A stretch of 64,000 bases of DNA from Pontiellaceae bacterium B12227. Its GTDB lineage: Bacteria > Verrucomicrobiota > Kiritimatiellia > Kiritimatiellales > Pontiellaceae. Of this stretch, positions 21,948 to 30,623 are shown piece after piece. The notes beneath the pieces were generated by a model. The model did no database searches, was not told the origin of the DNA, and saw nothing but the letters and a program-made list of their open reading frames with translations. A program made the translations under genes and the position numbers. Numbering within the stretch: position 1 is the first letter of the stretch; the number at the start of each line of letters is the position of its first letter. The stretch covers positions 644,629-708,628 of the forward strand of contig JAROAZ010000001.1 of NCBI GenBank assembly GCA_029432775.1. Reading direction: 5' to 3'.

Positions 21948-22514
21948 ATGGTTAAAGCATCTGATCTGAAAAAATCGCACGTCATCGACCTCGACGGAGC
22001 GCCGCACGTTATTGAAAACATCGGCCAGCAGTCGCCCACAGCCCGCGGAGGCGGAACGATCTATAAGGTCCGCTTCCGTAACGTTTCCACCAAAGCGAAA
22101 GTCGACAAAACCTATCGGGCCGATGACGCCCTGCAGGAAACCTCTTTTGACACCCAGGAAGTATCCTACGACTACAAAAACGGCGACCGCTATGCTTTTA
22201 TGGATCTCGAAACCTACGAATCCTTTGAACTCGTCGAAGAAGACGTTGAAGATATTCTCCCCTTCCTGATCGAAGGTATGGAAGGCATCACCGCCCTGGT
22301 TTCAGATGGTAAAATTCTGACCCTCCGCATGCCCGACACGATGGAAATGGAAATTGTAGAATGTCCGCCGGCCATGAAAGGTGCTTCCGCCACTTCCCGC
22401 ACGAAACCGGCAACTCTTACGACCGGCCTGATTGTTCAGGTTCCTGAATACATTGCACCGGGCGAAGTCGTTAAGGTTGATACCAAAGAGCGTAAGTTCC
22501 TCTCCCGCGCTTAA
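21948..22514 (+). CDS. efpL: Elongation factor P-like protein, YeiP/EfpL type
   Basis: 188 residues from ATG 21948, with AAGGAG at 21935-21940; an upstream in-frame ATG at 21891 has no ribosome site. Three domains of the EF-P family are present: KOW-like N-terminal domain, central domain (around 65-125) and C-terminal OB domain ending GEVVKVDTKERKFLSRA. The tip loop reads QSPTARGGGTIYKVRF, matching the E. coli YeiP tip (SPSARGAAT) and not the Lys-bearing tip of canonical EF-P. It should bind the ribosomal E site and relieve stalling at difficult motifs, without beta-lysylation. Confidence 0.88.
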   Translation: MVKASDLKKSHVIDLDGAPHVIENIGQQSPTARGGGTIYKVRFRNVSTKAKVDKTYRADDALQETSFDTQEVSYDYKNGDRYAFMDLETYESFELVEEDVEDILPFLIEGMEGITALVSDGKILTLRMPDTMEMEIVECPPAMKGASATSRTKPATLTTGLIVQVPEYIAPGEVVKVDTKERKFLSRA

Positions 22515-22518
22515 AAAG

Positions 22519-22583
22519 TAAGAGCCACAGATGAACACGGATTAACACAGTGAATCCGCGTTCATCCGTGTTCTTCAGTGGCT
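22519..22583 (+). repeat. CACAGA-type inverted-repeat element abutting a start codon
   Basis: GAGCCACAGATGAACACGG is followed by tccgcgttcatccgtgttcttcagtggc, its near-inverse. The element ends directly on the start of the next gene, so its hairpin would occupy the whole leader. Confidence 0.75.
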
Positions 22584-23549
22584 ATGACTACTTCTGCTCC
22601 AACTCTGATCCTGGCGCCGATGCGCGGCATCACGACGATGCACTATCGTCAGGCGTTCGTGCGCCACTTCCAGGGGCTGGATGTTGAAATGGCTCCGTTC
22701 ATTCCCACCGTCAACGCCGAACGGATCAATCCGAAGCTGCTCAAAGACGTTTTGCCGGAAAACAACTCCGGCCTTCCGCTTATCCCCCAGATCATCGGCA
22801 ACAACGCCGATGATTTTGTGCAGATGAACATTGCCCTGCATGACCTAGGCTATAACGAGGTCAATTGGAATATGGGCTGTCCGCATAAACCGATTCGCAG
22901 AAAAAGAAGAGGTTCCGGTTTGCTGCCCTATCCGGATACGGTTGATACCATTCTCGATCAGGTCTGCGAACGGAGCCCGGTGAAAATTTCGGTCAAAGTT
23001 CGGTTGGGCGTGGCGGATAAGTCGGAACTGATGAAGCTGATCCCCGTGCTGAACAAATACCCGCTCTCCGAAGTCATTGTTCATCCTCGCACTGCTGAGC
23101 AGATGTATGACGGCACCGTCGATCTCGATGCGTTCGAAGAGGCCTTCCAGGCCTTGGAACAAACCGTCTGCTACAACGGCGACATCAATGACCTCGCATT
23201 TTTCCAATCCGTGGAAAAGCGGTTTCCAACCATTGGAAGATTTATGCTGGGTCGCGGTCTGCTCGCCAACCCGTTCCTTTGCGAAGAGATCAAAACACCG
23301 CACGTGCGCAAGTGTGACAGTTACATCCCGCGCATCCGGGACTTCCACGAAGATCTGGTTTCCCGCTATGAAGCAGTCCTGCACGGTGATCATCCCGTTC
23401 TTGGGAAAATGAAAGAGTTCTGGACCTATCAGACTCTTCACCTCTCCAATGGCCGGAAGATGTTTAAAAAGCTGAAAAAAGCGCAGCGCCTTGGAAACTA
23501 TAAAGACATTGTTACCGAATTTCTTGCCGAGGCCGACTGGACTCCATAA
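22584..23549 (+). CDS. tRNA-dihydrouridine synthase
   Basis: 321 residues from ATG 22584; a GTG at 22578 is an alternative, and both lie at the edge of the repeat, with no ribosome site. It is an FMN-dependent TIM barrel that reduces uridines in the tRNA D-loop. Seen: LAPMRGITT at the barrel start, the catalytic Cys in NMGCPHK, SVKVRLG, VIVHPRTAEQMY, YNGDI and GRGLLANPF. The RNA-binding helical domain occupies the last 90 residues. It is closest to the DusC-like branch in my reading. It carries three of the dispersed palindromes (23145, 23202, 23224). Confidence 0.92.
   Translation: MTTSAPTLILAPMRGITTMHYRQAFVRHFQGLDVEMAPFIPTVNAERINPKLLKDVLPENNSGLPLIPQIIGNNADDFVQMNIALHDLGYNEVNWNMGCPHKPIRRKRRGSGLLPYPDTVDTILDQVCERSPVKISVKVRLGVADKSELMKLIPVLNKYPLSEVIVHPRTAEQMYDGTVDLDAFEEAFQALEQTVCYNGDINDLAFFQSVEKRFPTIGRFMLGRGLLANPFLCEEIKTPHVRKCDSYIPRIRDFHEDLVSRYEAVLHGDHPVLGKMKEFWTYQTLHLSNGRKMFKKLKKAQRLGNYKDIVTEFLAEADWTP
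23202..23238. repeat. Pair of TTCCA-N5-TGGAA palindromes
   Basis: TTCCAATCCGTGGAA at 23202-23216 and TTCCAACCATTGGAA at 23224-23238 lie seven bases apart inside the dihydrouridine synthase gene. They are read in two different frames relative to the motif (FQSVE and FPTIG). Confidence 0.9.
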
Positions 23550-23558
23550 CATGGTTCC

Positions 23559-24428
23559 ATGAAAAAAATCGGACTGACATTAGGCGGCGGCGGAGCGAAG
23601 GGATTTGCTCACATTCCAATTCTGGAAGTTTTCGATGAGCTGGGCATCAAACCCTACTGCATAACGGGTACCAGCATCGGTGCCATCATAGGCGGCCTCT
23701 ACGCCTCCGGCCACTCCGCCCGCGAGATCGCTGAAATGATTGAACAGCTGATCATTGCGCCCCAAAAGGCCTCGCTGAAAGACATGTTCAAGCACAAGGA
23801 CCTCTTCAAATTCCTCGAACTTGTTGACCCACATATGGGGCTGAAACCGAAGGGGCTGATTAAAGGCGACAAACTGCTGAACTTTCTTTACCAGGAAATG
23901 GAGGTCGATTCATTTGAAGGGTTGGAAATTCCATTAAAGGTGGTGGCGACCGACTTCTGGAGAAGAGAACAAGTGGTGTTTGACTCGGGCGATATCCTTC
24001 CGGCCATCCGGGCCAGCATGGCCATTCCCTATGTGTTCACACCGGTAATATTCGAAGATCGGGTTCTGGTGGATGGCGGTCTGATGAACAATGTTCCGCA
24101 CGACCTCTTGAGCCCGAAATGCGATATCCGCATCGCTGTTGACATCATGGGCAACCGGTCGACCCCCAAAACAAAGATCCCTTCGCCCATGGATGCCATG
24201 TTTAACACCTACGATGTCATGATGGATGCCATGTCGAAGGAAAAACTGGCAAACCATCCAGTGGACATCTATCTGCAGCCCCCACTCATGGACATTGAAA
24301 TGCTGGACTTCCACAAAGCTGAAATAATCTACGCACAAGGTCTGGAAGCGAAAGATGATTTCAAGCGCAAACTCGAACATCTGCTGGAAGGCCGCAAGCC
24401 GTTGACCGACTGGCTCAGGAGACGATAA
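23559..24428 (+). CDS. Patatin-like phospholipase (RssA-like)
   Basis: 289 residues. Patatin-type serine lipases use a Ser-Asp dyad. Seen: the oxyanion GGGGAKG at residues 8-14, the nucleophile elbow GTSIG, and DGG in VDGGLMNNVPHD. The size fits short cytosolic RssA-type proteins, and no signal peptide is seen. The stop overlaps the next gene as TAATG, so the two are coupled. The substrate is unknown; phospholipid acyl hydrolysis is the family expectation. Confidence 0.9.
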   Translation: MKKIGLTLGGGGAKGFAHIPILEVFDELGIKPYCITGTSIGAIIGGLYASGHSAREIAEMIEQLIIAPQKASLKDMFKHKDLFKFLELVDPHMGLKPKGLIKGDKLLNFLYQEMEVDSFEGLEIPLKVVATDFWRREQVVFDSGDILPAIRASMAIPYVFTPVIFEDRVLVDGGLMNNVPHDLLSPKCDIRIAVDIMGNRSTPKTKIPSPMDAMFNTYDVMMDAMSKEKLANHPVDIYLQPPLMDIEMLDFHKAEIIYAQGLEAKDDFKRKLEHLLEGRKPLTDWLRRR

Positions 24429-24898
24429 TGCGTCCGGACTGGTTAATTATTGATGGCTATAATCTGCTGCATGTGGTCGACGAGCTAAAAGCTATGCTGC
24501 GCTCTGACCAGGGACTCGCCCGGCACCGGCTGGTTCGTATGGTTGAGGGGACCGGGCATCGCATGGCCCTTCAAACCACCATCGTTTTTGACGGCAAAGA
24601 ATCCGGACAGGATGCCGCGCTGACTTCGAAACATTTGGAAATCTATTTCTCGCCCGGCAAACATACCGCCGACACCATCATCGAACGACTGGTAAGACGT
24701 TTTCCAACCCCTGGAAAAATCCTCGTTGTCACCTCCGACCGCGCGGAGGCCAATGCCGTACTTAGCGACGGGGCCCAGGTGATGTCTTCACAGGAATTCA
24801 TGGATCAGTGTAAACTGGACGCTCGGAAAATCATCCCGAAAAGAACGCGGCCCGGCGAGGAGCCCAAACTGGGCGATCTATTCCCCGACGGGCTCTAG
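24428..24898 (+). CDS. NYN-domain ribonuclease (YacP/Rae1-like)
   Basis: 156 residues with the PIN-like NYN fold: IIDGYNLLHVV at the N-terminus (catalytic Asp), IVFDGKESGQDA and LVVTSDRAEANAV with further acidic residues. YacP/Rae1 proteins are ribosome-associated RNases that cut mRNA. It is translationally coupled to the patatin gene. A dispersed palindrome at 24702-24716 encodes FPTPGK. Confidence 0.85.
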   Translation: MRPDWLIIDGYNLLHVVDELKAMLRSDQGLARHRLVRMVEGTGHRMALQTTIVFDGKESGQDAALTSKHLEIYFSPGKHTADTIIERLVRRFPTPGKILVVTSDRAEANAVLSDGAQVMSSQEFMDQCKLDARKIIPKRTRPGEEPKLGDLFPDGL

Positions 24899-24902
24899 AA
24901 TT

Positions 24903-25724
24903 CTATTTAAAATCGGCTTTAAACGCGTCTTCGATTTTTCCGGGAACCGTCATAATTTTCATAAACTCCGTCATCGTCAGTTGCGGAAAACTCAGAGCCA
25001 GATAAAACTTAGCATGCAGAATATTGGCTTCTCCGCCCTCGATCAGAACCATATACGGAAGCAGATGTGATTGATCCATCGTCTTCAGTTTCTCGTTGAA
25101 TGATTCAATTCCATCCGGCAGGCCTACCCCGTAGAGCATCGAAGATCCATCGCCACGGATATCCAATTTGAAAGCAATACGATCCTTGGCTTTTGATTCC
25201 AGCTTAGAACTCAGCTCTTCAGGAGTCCCCTTAGCAACCCGTGCGAAATCGTCATACTTGGGCATGCTCATCATAAAGTTATATTTTGATAAGTCCTTTG
25301 CCGAAAGACCATCATCCGTTGGGGTCAGAGCCCCCAAGGCCGCCTTCAACGATTTCATGACAGGATCTGCCATGCCGTCCTTATATTTCTTCTGGTAGAA
25401 CGCACGCACGTAATATTCAGGATTAGAAGCCACCAGCTCCTTCTTCTCCGCATTATGGAGAATCCGCAGTACAGAAATAAATCCGCGCTCCGGCTGCGAT
25501 CCAAGCTTCTTTAAATCAGCAGAGCTATAAATGACTGCTGTATATTTTTCATTCCCTGCAACAGCATGCTTACCGACAACTGTCAGTCCACTCTTTGTCA
25601 GCTTTTGCTCAAGTTCTTCTAACGGCATATACGCCGCCTTAAAATCAGTCGAAACCAAATCCGCCGCACTTGAAATTCTGCAAACACCACAGACTGCTAC
25701 CACCATCCAGACCCAACGCTTCAT
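24903..25724 (-). CDS. Secreted protein of unknown function
   Basis: 273 residues from ATG 25724, chosen because AAGGAGGTGGGC precedes it; an earlier in-frame ATG at 25763 lacks one. MKRWVWMVVAVCGVCRISSA is a signal peptide. The mature part has two halves with a similar strand-rich pattern (around PLEELEQKLTKSGLTVVGKH and LESKAKDRIAFKLDIRGDG). The first half faintly recalls DUF302-type domains. I do not recognise a family. It is convergent with the NYN gene and stands alone. Confidence 0.75.
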   Translation of the reverse strand: MKRWVWMVVAVCGVCRISSAADLVSTDFKAAYMPLEELEQKLTKSGLTVVGKHAVAGNEKYTAVIYSSADLKKLGSQPERGFISVLRILHNAEKKELVASNPEYYVRAFYQKKYKDGMADPVMKSLKAALGALTPTDDGLSAKDLSKYNFMMSMPKYDDFARVAKGTPEELSSKLESKAKDRIAFKLDIRGDGSSMLYGVGLPDGIESFNEKLKTMDQSHLLPYMVLIEGGEANILHAKFYLALSFPQLTMTEFMKIMTVPGKIEDAFKADFK

Positions 25725-25840
25725 GCCCACCTCCTTAATTTTAGAGCTGACTGAAGGTCTCACAGAATTCTATATTTATAAATAGGAATATTATGCAGTA
25801 TTAATATTTAGATAAATATTCAATAGGGGCTTCAACACAA

Positions 25841-26773
25841 TTAAGCGGGTACAATCTCAACTTTGTTCTTTAACCGTTCCACATCTTCCGGCTTAAGATA
25901 GCCCGAGATCAGGTTTAATGCATTGGACGCCCCGCAGGCCATCGCCAGCTTCAACGATTCCTCAATATTTAATCCCTGATTCAGCGCGATCGCCATTCCT
26001 GCCGTCACGGCATCGCCACTGCCGATCGGATTAACAGCTTCGATTTTCAGGGGAGAAATTTCAAGCGCGTGGGAACTATCCACAAAAAAGGCACTGCGCG
26101 GGCCTCGGGTAATCAGAACCGACTGCGCACCCAGCTCAATCAAGCGGCGGCATCCCTTTAAGAGGTCATCAACCCCTGTCGCCGCCCTCAGCTCATGATC
26201 ATTAATCTTCACCAAAGCCGGTCGATGCTCCAGCGAAAGCATCAGCGGTTCCACCTGCGTATCAAGAATCACCCGACCGCCGGCAGACTGCACCATTTGG
26301 CAAATCTGAGCATAGCCATCCACCGGAGCCCCCGCCGGCAGCTTTCCAGAGATTGGAACAACGGCCCCCGAAAGTTCCAAAGATTGGAACAAGTCCTGCA
26401 TCCGTTTCCAATCATTGGAAGAAATCGGCGGCATCTCCTCCACCAGCTCCGTCGTATCCGGGTTTCCCGCCTCAACCAGGGTCTGGCAAATCCGCGTCTC
26501 ACCCTCCACCTCCAAATGCCGGAAGCCAATCCCTTCTTCCTTCAGCATCTCCTCCAAAAGTCTTCCGTTGGCTCCCCCGACAAACTCAACCAGTTCTGAC
26601 GGATTTCCTAGTTGATGAACCATCCGGGCCGTGTTCGCCCCCTTCCCTCCAATACAAATATTTACTCTTGAGGCACGGTTAACGGCCCCTTTTTCAACTT
26701 TTTCAAATTCAACAATGCGCTGTACACATGGTGTAAATCCGCAACAGATAATGGGTTTCGTAGATGTCTTCAT
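25841..26773 (-). CDS. PfkB-family sugar kinase (1-phosphofructokinase/tagatose-6-P kinase-like)
   Basis: 310 residues. Ribokinase fold: GGKGANTARM near the N-terminus and the catalytic ANPIGSGDAVTAGMA-like segment (VNPIGSGDAVTAG) near residue 250, whose Asp is the base. The N-terminal CGFTPCVQRIVEF matches the 1-phosphofructokinase branch (TLNPAIDR position), with the usual TPNPA altered to FTPCV. The substrate is inferred only. Three dispersed palindromes fall in this gene (26344, 26375, 26406). The gene is divergent from the tRNA. Confidence 0.85.
   Translation of the reverse strand: MKTSTKPIICCGFTPCVQRIVEFEKVEKGAVNRASRVNICIGGKGANTARMVHQLGNPSELVEFVGGANGRLLEEMLKEEGIGFRHLEVEGETRICQTLVEAGNPDTTELVEEMPPISSNDWKRMQDLFQSLELSGAVVPISGKLPAGAPVDGYAQICQMVQSAGGRVILDTQVEPLMLSLEHRPALVKINDHELRAATGVDDLLKGCRRLIELGAQSVLITRGPRSAFFVDSSHALEISPLKIEAVNPIGSGDAVTAGMAIALNQGLNIEESLKLAMACGASNALNLISGYLKPEDVERLKNKVEIVPA
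26344..26420. repeat. Cluster of three TTCCA-N5-TGGAA palindromes
   Basis: TTCCAGAGATTGGAA (26344-26358), TTCCAAAGATTGGAA (26375-26389) and TTCCAATCATTGGAA (26406-26420) are spaced exactly 31 bases apart, inside the sugar-kinase gene. This is the densest cluster in the window. Confidence 0.93.
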
Positions 26774-26862
26774 ATGAAAAACATAATAACGTTATTTTTT
26801 TCCAAATTCACAGTAGACAAACCATAAAATTCAGGTACCTTATTCGCTCCTTCAACGGAAAC

Positions 26863-26947
26863 GGTGGGATAGCGAAGCGGTCAAACGCAGCAGACTGTAA
26901 ATCTGCCCTCTTAGAGTTCGATGGTTCGAATCCATCTCCCACCACCA
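26863..26947 (+). tRNA. tRNA-Tyr: tRNA-Tyr (anticodon GTA)
   Basis: GGTGGGA (26863-26869) pairs with TCCCACC (26937-26943); discriminator A and encoded CCA follow. Anticodon stem-loop GCAGA-CTGTAAA-TCTGC gives GTA. A long variable arm and the TTCGAAT T-loop make it class II, as expected for bacterial tRNA-Tyr. All genes beyond it belong to an accessory island, so it is a candidate attachment site. Confidence 0.96.
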
Positions 26948-26952
26948 TCTTG

Positions 26953-26988
26953 AAAACCTCAGTAAAAAAGCGATTTTACTGTGGTTTT
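26953..26988 (+). terminator. Intrinsic terminator after tRNA-Tyr
   Basis: AAAACC-T-CAGTAAAA (26953-26967) pairs with TTTTACTG-T-GGTTTT (26974-26988) and is followed by T residues. Confidence 0.85.
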
Positions 26989-27188
26989 TTATTATCCACA
27001 CAAAATTACCTGCTCTAAACTGATAAAACAAGTTTGCTTCTGACTCCTCTGTACTATGCCAGAATAACCCCACAATAAACCCACAATGGACTGGCCGCCT
27101 GGTTGTACCGGGGAAAGTTCCCATTCTTTTATACAGCCTCTCATAAAATCGAAACCGGGACGAATCCCCTCTTTCAGGAGGTGTTGAG

Positions 27189-27908
27189 ATGTGGTTTGAG
27201 GATGACCTTCTGGATGAATGGGACGCTGAAAGTGATCGTTATGACGAGCCAAGCGCGAAAGGTTCAGAGGAAATAATCGAAAAAGCCCGGGAGATTGTCG
27301 CCGACTTTTATTCTTCCGGCGAAGCCGATGAGCATGAGGAAAACAAGCGATATGACGAATATTGCGAATACCGCACCTCCAGCGAAAATCGAATTGCAGA
27401 ACAAATCCTGCAATTGGAAAAGGTTCTCGAGGGCTACGATCAGGCCTACCATGATCCCTATAAGGACTTTGTAGAACTGGACGTATATATCGGCCGCATC
27501 AAGTTGATTGTTGAGTCCCTCGATGACTACCGCTCCAAACTGGATTACTACGAAAACAAGGAACGTAAAATCCACGACCTCTACGATAGCGGAAAGATAT
27601 CCGCCCAGGAAATGGATGATCGTTTGACGGAGACCGGATTCAGGAAGCAACGAGCCGGCACCAGAACCGAAATGGCGGGAATGGGAATGACCTATGATGA
27701 TCTGGGCGAAATCAGCGACCGATTCAACCATCTGGCAGTAGACTTTCAGCTCCAGGATGGCGGCGACACCCGCCACGAGATTTTCCTGCTACTGCGATCC
27801 ATGGATCGGGAAAAAGCCATCTACCTACTGGAGCAGGCGGTTAATGATGGCGTTATTTCGCAAGCTACTGCCGAATACTTGATCTCTCATGCACTCCGCA
27901 GCCACTAA
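27189..27908 (+). CDS. Acidic helical protein of unknown function
   Basis: 239 residues from ATG 27189, with AGGAGGTG upstream. Very acidic N-terminus (MWFEDDLLDEWDAESDRYDE), followed by long charged helices that probably form a coiled coil (about 70-150). I recognise no domain. It is the first island gene after the tRNA and is convergent with the small membrane-protein genes of the Hsp70/vWA cluster. Confidence 0.75.
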   Translation: MWFEDDLLDEWDAESDRYDEPSAKGSEEIIEKAREIVADFYSSGEADEHEENKRYDEYCEYRTSSENRIAEQILQLEKVLEGYDQAYHDPYKDFVELDVYIGRIKLIVESLDDYRSKLDYYENKERKIHDLYDSGKISAQEMDDRLTETGFRKQRAGTRTEMAGMGMTYDDLGEISDRFNHLAVDFQLQDGGDTRHEIFLLLRSMDREKAIYLLEQAVNDGVISQATAEYLISHALRSH

Positions 27909-27915
27909 CAGGCAC

Positions 27916-28119
27916 TCAAAGACGACGCACAATGGAAAATAGCAGGGAAAGCAGAAGGCTAAGCAACACACAACTCGCCAAAGGAAAACTCATATGAAAA
28001 TTCTCCTTCTGGATCTCAATATCCCCCGGCAGGTTGCCGAACCAGGGAATAAATCGTTTGCAGAGTAAAAATGCAGCGACGAATACGACCCAGATTGCCA
28101 TGGATTTGTAACTCATCAT
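27916..28119 (-). CDS. DUF2905-type small membrane protein
   Basis: 67 residues with two transmembrane helices (about 6-24 and 45-64). The linker GNLPGDIEIQKENFHMSFPL matches the DUF2905 signature (LPGDI...F.FPLA). Function unknown. AAGGAG lies before the ATG. It is last in a run of minus-strand genes that includes the vWA and Hsp70 genes. Confidence 0.82.
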   Translation of the reverse strand: MMSYKSMAIWVVFVAAFLLCKRFIPWFGNLPGDIEIQKENFHMSFPLASCVLLSLLLSLLFSIVRRL

Positions 28120-28135
28120 TTCACTCCTTCTGAAT

Positions 28136-28333
28136 TCAATATGTTAGATACCACGCACCGGCAATGACCAAGAGCACACCGAGCCATGGTGAAAGAAAAA
28201 CGGTTATAGCTAAAAGAATCAGCGTGTAAATTGCGATCCGTCGGTACTCTGGTTCGGCTTTCGATTTTTGAATCAACACACCCATTCCTGTCCTAATCTT
28301 TGATAAATGCCCTTTAAAATCCCTAATCATCAT
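28136..28333 (-). CDS. Small membrane protein
   Basis: 65 residues: a basic, soluble N-terminal half and one or two hydrophobic helices (about 34-64, IAIYTLILLAITVFLSPWLG). GGGAGGTG precedes the ATG. I know no family. It lies 18 bases after the vWA gene and is probably co-transcribed with it. Confidence 0.7.
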   Translation of the reverse strand: MMIRDFKGHLSKIRTGMGVLIQKSKAEPEYRRIAIYTLILLAITVFLSPWLGVLLVIAGAWYLTY

Positions 28334-28351
28334 GGTTCACCTCCCAATCAT

Positions 28352-29077
28352 TTATGCCTTGCGCAAATAGCCGGCCTTTGCCATTTCATGAAACTCCATC
28401 AGCAGAGCATCGCGGTCATCGATAAAACGATAACGCGGGCGCCCAGACTCATCGGGCGATGCAATGTCCCTGAGCAAGCATTCATTAACCTCTGAAGGAC
28501 TCCCCCCTATGCCGATACAATCAATAACAACACCGGCGTCCTTCAACCGTTTTCCCCAATCACGTGGGAATCCTGGACAGTTGTGATCGCCGTCCGTCAG
28601 CAAAATAACATGCCCTTGAATGCCGGACTTCAGCTCGGAAGCATAACTCGGTGCCGCGCCCTGATCGGGGCCAAGAAAGAATTCCTTTATGGCTCCCCCT
28701 TTTCGGGCAGGGACGGGGCAATGATCGCTCAAAGCTTCTGCCGCACACTTCAATCCTGCTGCAATGTTGGTGTACCCGCTGACAGTCAGTCCATTAAGAG
28801 CCGCATGCTTCAGAACCTCGAATTGAGAGCCGACCGGGAGTGGCGACTGCACTATGCTTGCTGAGCCACTGAATTTAACAATACCCACATAATCATCGGG
28901 GTGGCGTTCGAGCTTTATTCCCAACAGATCAATAATCGCCGCAATCGCAGCCATAAGCCTACTTGGAGGATAATCCGGGGTCTCCATGGAGGGCGACACA
29001 TCAACAACGAGTAGAGTACAAACCTGCCTTACGAGTTTCTGAGCCACAGTTGCGAAATTATAAAATGATTTTGCCAT
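28352..29077 (-). CDS. von Willebrand factor A domain protein
   Basis: 241 residues, almost all one vWA domain. The metal-dependent adhesion site is intact: DVSPS (D26, S28, S30), the Thr in GYTNIAAGL and the Asp in LLTDGDHN. An insertion around 125-150 (KEFFLGPDQGAAPSY) is unusual. AGGAGAAG precedes the ATG. TerY-like vWA proteins scaffold ATPase complexes in stress and conflict systems. It lies directly after an Hsp70 gene and a GrpE-like gene, so I infer that it belongs to that chaperone complex. Confidence 0.88.
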   Translation of the reverse strand: MAKSFYNFATVAQKLVRQVCTLLVVDVSPSMETPDYPPSRLMAAIAAIIDLLGIKLERHPDDYVGIVKFSGSASIVQSPLPVGSQFEVLKHAALNGLTVSGYTNIAAGLKCAAEALSDHCPVPARKGGAIKEFFLGPDQGAAPSYASELKSGIQGHVILLTDGDHNCPGFPRDWGKRLKDAGVVIDCIGIGGSPSEVNECLLRDIASPDESGRPRYRFIDDRDALLMEFHEMAKAGYLRKA

Positions 29078-29142
29078 GATTCTTCTCCTAAAAGTAAATT
29101 AACCGACCCGGTGCAAATGCACCGGGCCACATATGGACTTGA

Positions 29143-30621
29143 TTAGATAGCCTCGATCTGGAGATCCGCCTCAATACCATCAATGCTGTCCCTGGCGCGC
29201 GCCGTAAGAACCCCATCGCCATCCAGCTTGAATGTAATCATTATGAGGTGTTCGTGATTGGGATCCGAAAGACGGCTCAGGCCATTGAGTTCAAATTTCC
29301 CAAGCAAATGGCAATCATCGCGCCGGGCACCGTGATCACCTTGAAGAATTTCAATGTAGACATCGGTCTGGTCTCGTTCGGCCAACTTGAATGGTTCAGT
29401 AAATTCGTTGCACGGAAAGGCAAGACCTTTACGCAGGATCACGGAGTTATAGAGCTCCTGATCCGATTCCTTCAATACAGTAACACCGAAGGCATGCGCG
29501 GTAACGTCGCGAGTCATCAAGCGAAGAGGAGGCAGTACGGTATTTCCCAATACAACACTCCCTCCCCTCTTCTCTATTGCCAGCCTGCATGCAATCGCCG
29601 CACCATGTGCCACAGCGTGATGGACATCGGTTCTACTGGTAGGGCTCTGCCCAAAACGCTCCTGGAGAGCATCACCGACTCCAGGAACTAACGACCCTCC
29701 CCCTACCGGTATAATCTCATTAAGCTGATTCGGGCTTGTCGAGGTTTCCTTCAGGGCATAATCCACGCAATCAACAATCTGTAAAATCAGATCTTTACAG
29801 ATTTCATTAAACTTATCGCGTGTAACTTTTACCGACAGGGCATTCCCTTCGGCAACTATCACAATCGAAGCCGATTCCTGAGTCGACAACGCGCATTTCG
29901 CCTTTTCCACCCGCTGATAAAGCTCTTCATGTTCCTGCGGATGGGTGTCGGTCGTAATTTCGATGGCATACTTTTCTTTGAACTCACCGAGAACGTACTC
30001 CAATAACCTGTTGGTAAAATCGAGTCCACCAAGCTGTTCAATACCGCGCGTCCCTTTGATGGTGATATTATCCCCACTAACCTCGCCAATGGAGACATCT
30101 GTAGTACCTCCACCGACATCAACGATTACATACAATCCCGGAGCCCGATTGTTTTCATAGTTAGCAAAAAGAGCAGCAGTCGGTTCATGAGCAACCTGCA
30201 AAACCTCGAGCCCGCACTCCTCGGCAACACTACGAATTTCACGCTTCACAAGATCCGATACATTTGCAGGAGCGGTCATAACAACCTCCTTAAGCAGACG
30301 TCCAGTCTGCTTTTCGAAGGTTTCCTTAATATGCTCAATGAACATCCTGAGGATGTCCCGGGCAGTATATTCCCGCCCATCTACAATGAGGATCGGTTCA
30401 TTGGTCCCCAGCTTTCGCTTCCAATGCAAAACCCCTCTTCGGGGATTTAGGCACATCATGCGAAAGGCCTCCTCCCCGATAAAGACCGTCCCATCATCGT
30501 CTATATAAACACAAGTCAGGAAACTGTTTTCACCATTGAATTTTACAGGTTTAGCAGCCCCCGTATCATCGTAAATAACAGACTTTCCACGAGTCGTTCC
30601 GACATCCATTCCCATTGCCAT
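29143..30621 (-). CDS. Hsp70/DnaK-like ATPase without C-terminal lid
   Basis: 492 residues. The actin-like ATPase domain (1-375) shows the phosphate-1 loop MDVGTTRGKS, phosphate-2 VDVGGGTTDVS and the adenosine motif GGGSLVPGV. A beta-sandwich substrate-binding domain follows (about 385-490) with the DnaK-type end DGDGVLTARARDS. The alpha-helical lid and the EEVD-type tail are absent; house DnaK proteins are about 640 residues. AGGAG overlaps the end of the GrpE-like gene, so the two are coupled. I infer a dedicated chaperone for the linked vWA and caspase proteins, not the housekeeping DnaK. Confidence 0.92.
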   Translation of the reverse strand: MAMGMDVGTTRGKSVIYDDTGAAKPVKFNGENSFLTCVYIDDDGTVFIGEEAFRMMCLNPRRGVLHWKRKLGTNEPILIVDGREYTARDILRMFIEHIKETFEKQTGRLLKEVVMTAPANVSDLVKREIRSVAEECGLEVLQVAHEPTAALFANYENNRAPGLYVIVDVGGGTTDVSIGEVSGDNITIKGTRGIEQLGGLDFTNRLLEYVLGEFKEKYAIEITTDTHPQEHEELYQRVEKAKCALSTQESASIVIVAEGNALSVKVTRDKFNEICKDLILQIVDCVDYALKETSTSPNQLNEIIPVGGGSLVPGVGDALQERFGQSPTSRTDVHHAVAHGAAIACRLAIEKRGGSVVLGNTVLPPLRLMTRDVTAHAFGVTVLKESDQELYNSVILRKGLAFPCNEFTEPFKLAERDQTDVYIEILQGDHGARRDDCHLLGKFELNGLSRLSDPNHEHLIMITFKLDGDGVLTARARDSIDGIEADLQIEAI

Positions 30622-30623
30622 AA

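Noticed and set aside
22578..22583. GTG 22578 as start of the dihydrouridine synthase
   Set aside because: It lies inside the repeat element with no ribosome site; ATG 22584 is at least as good and gives the usual N-terminus.
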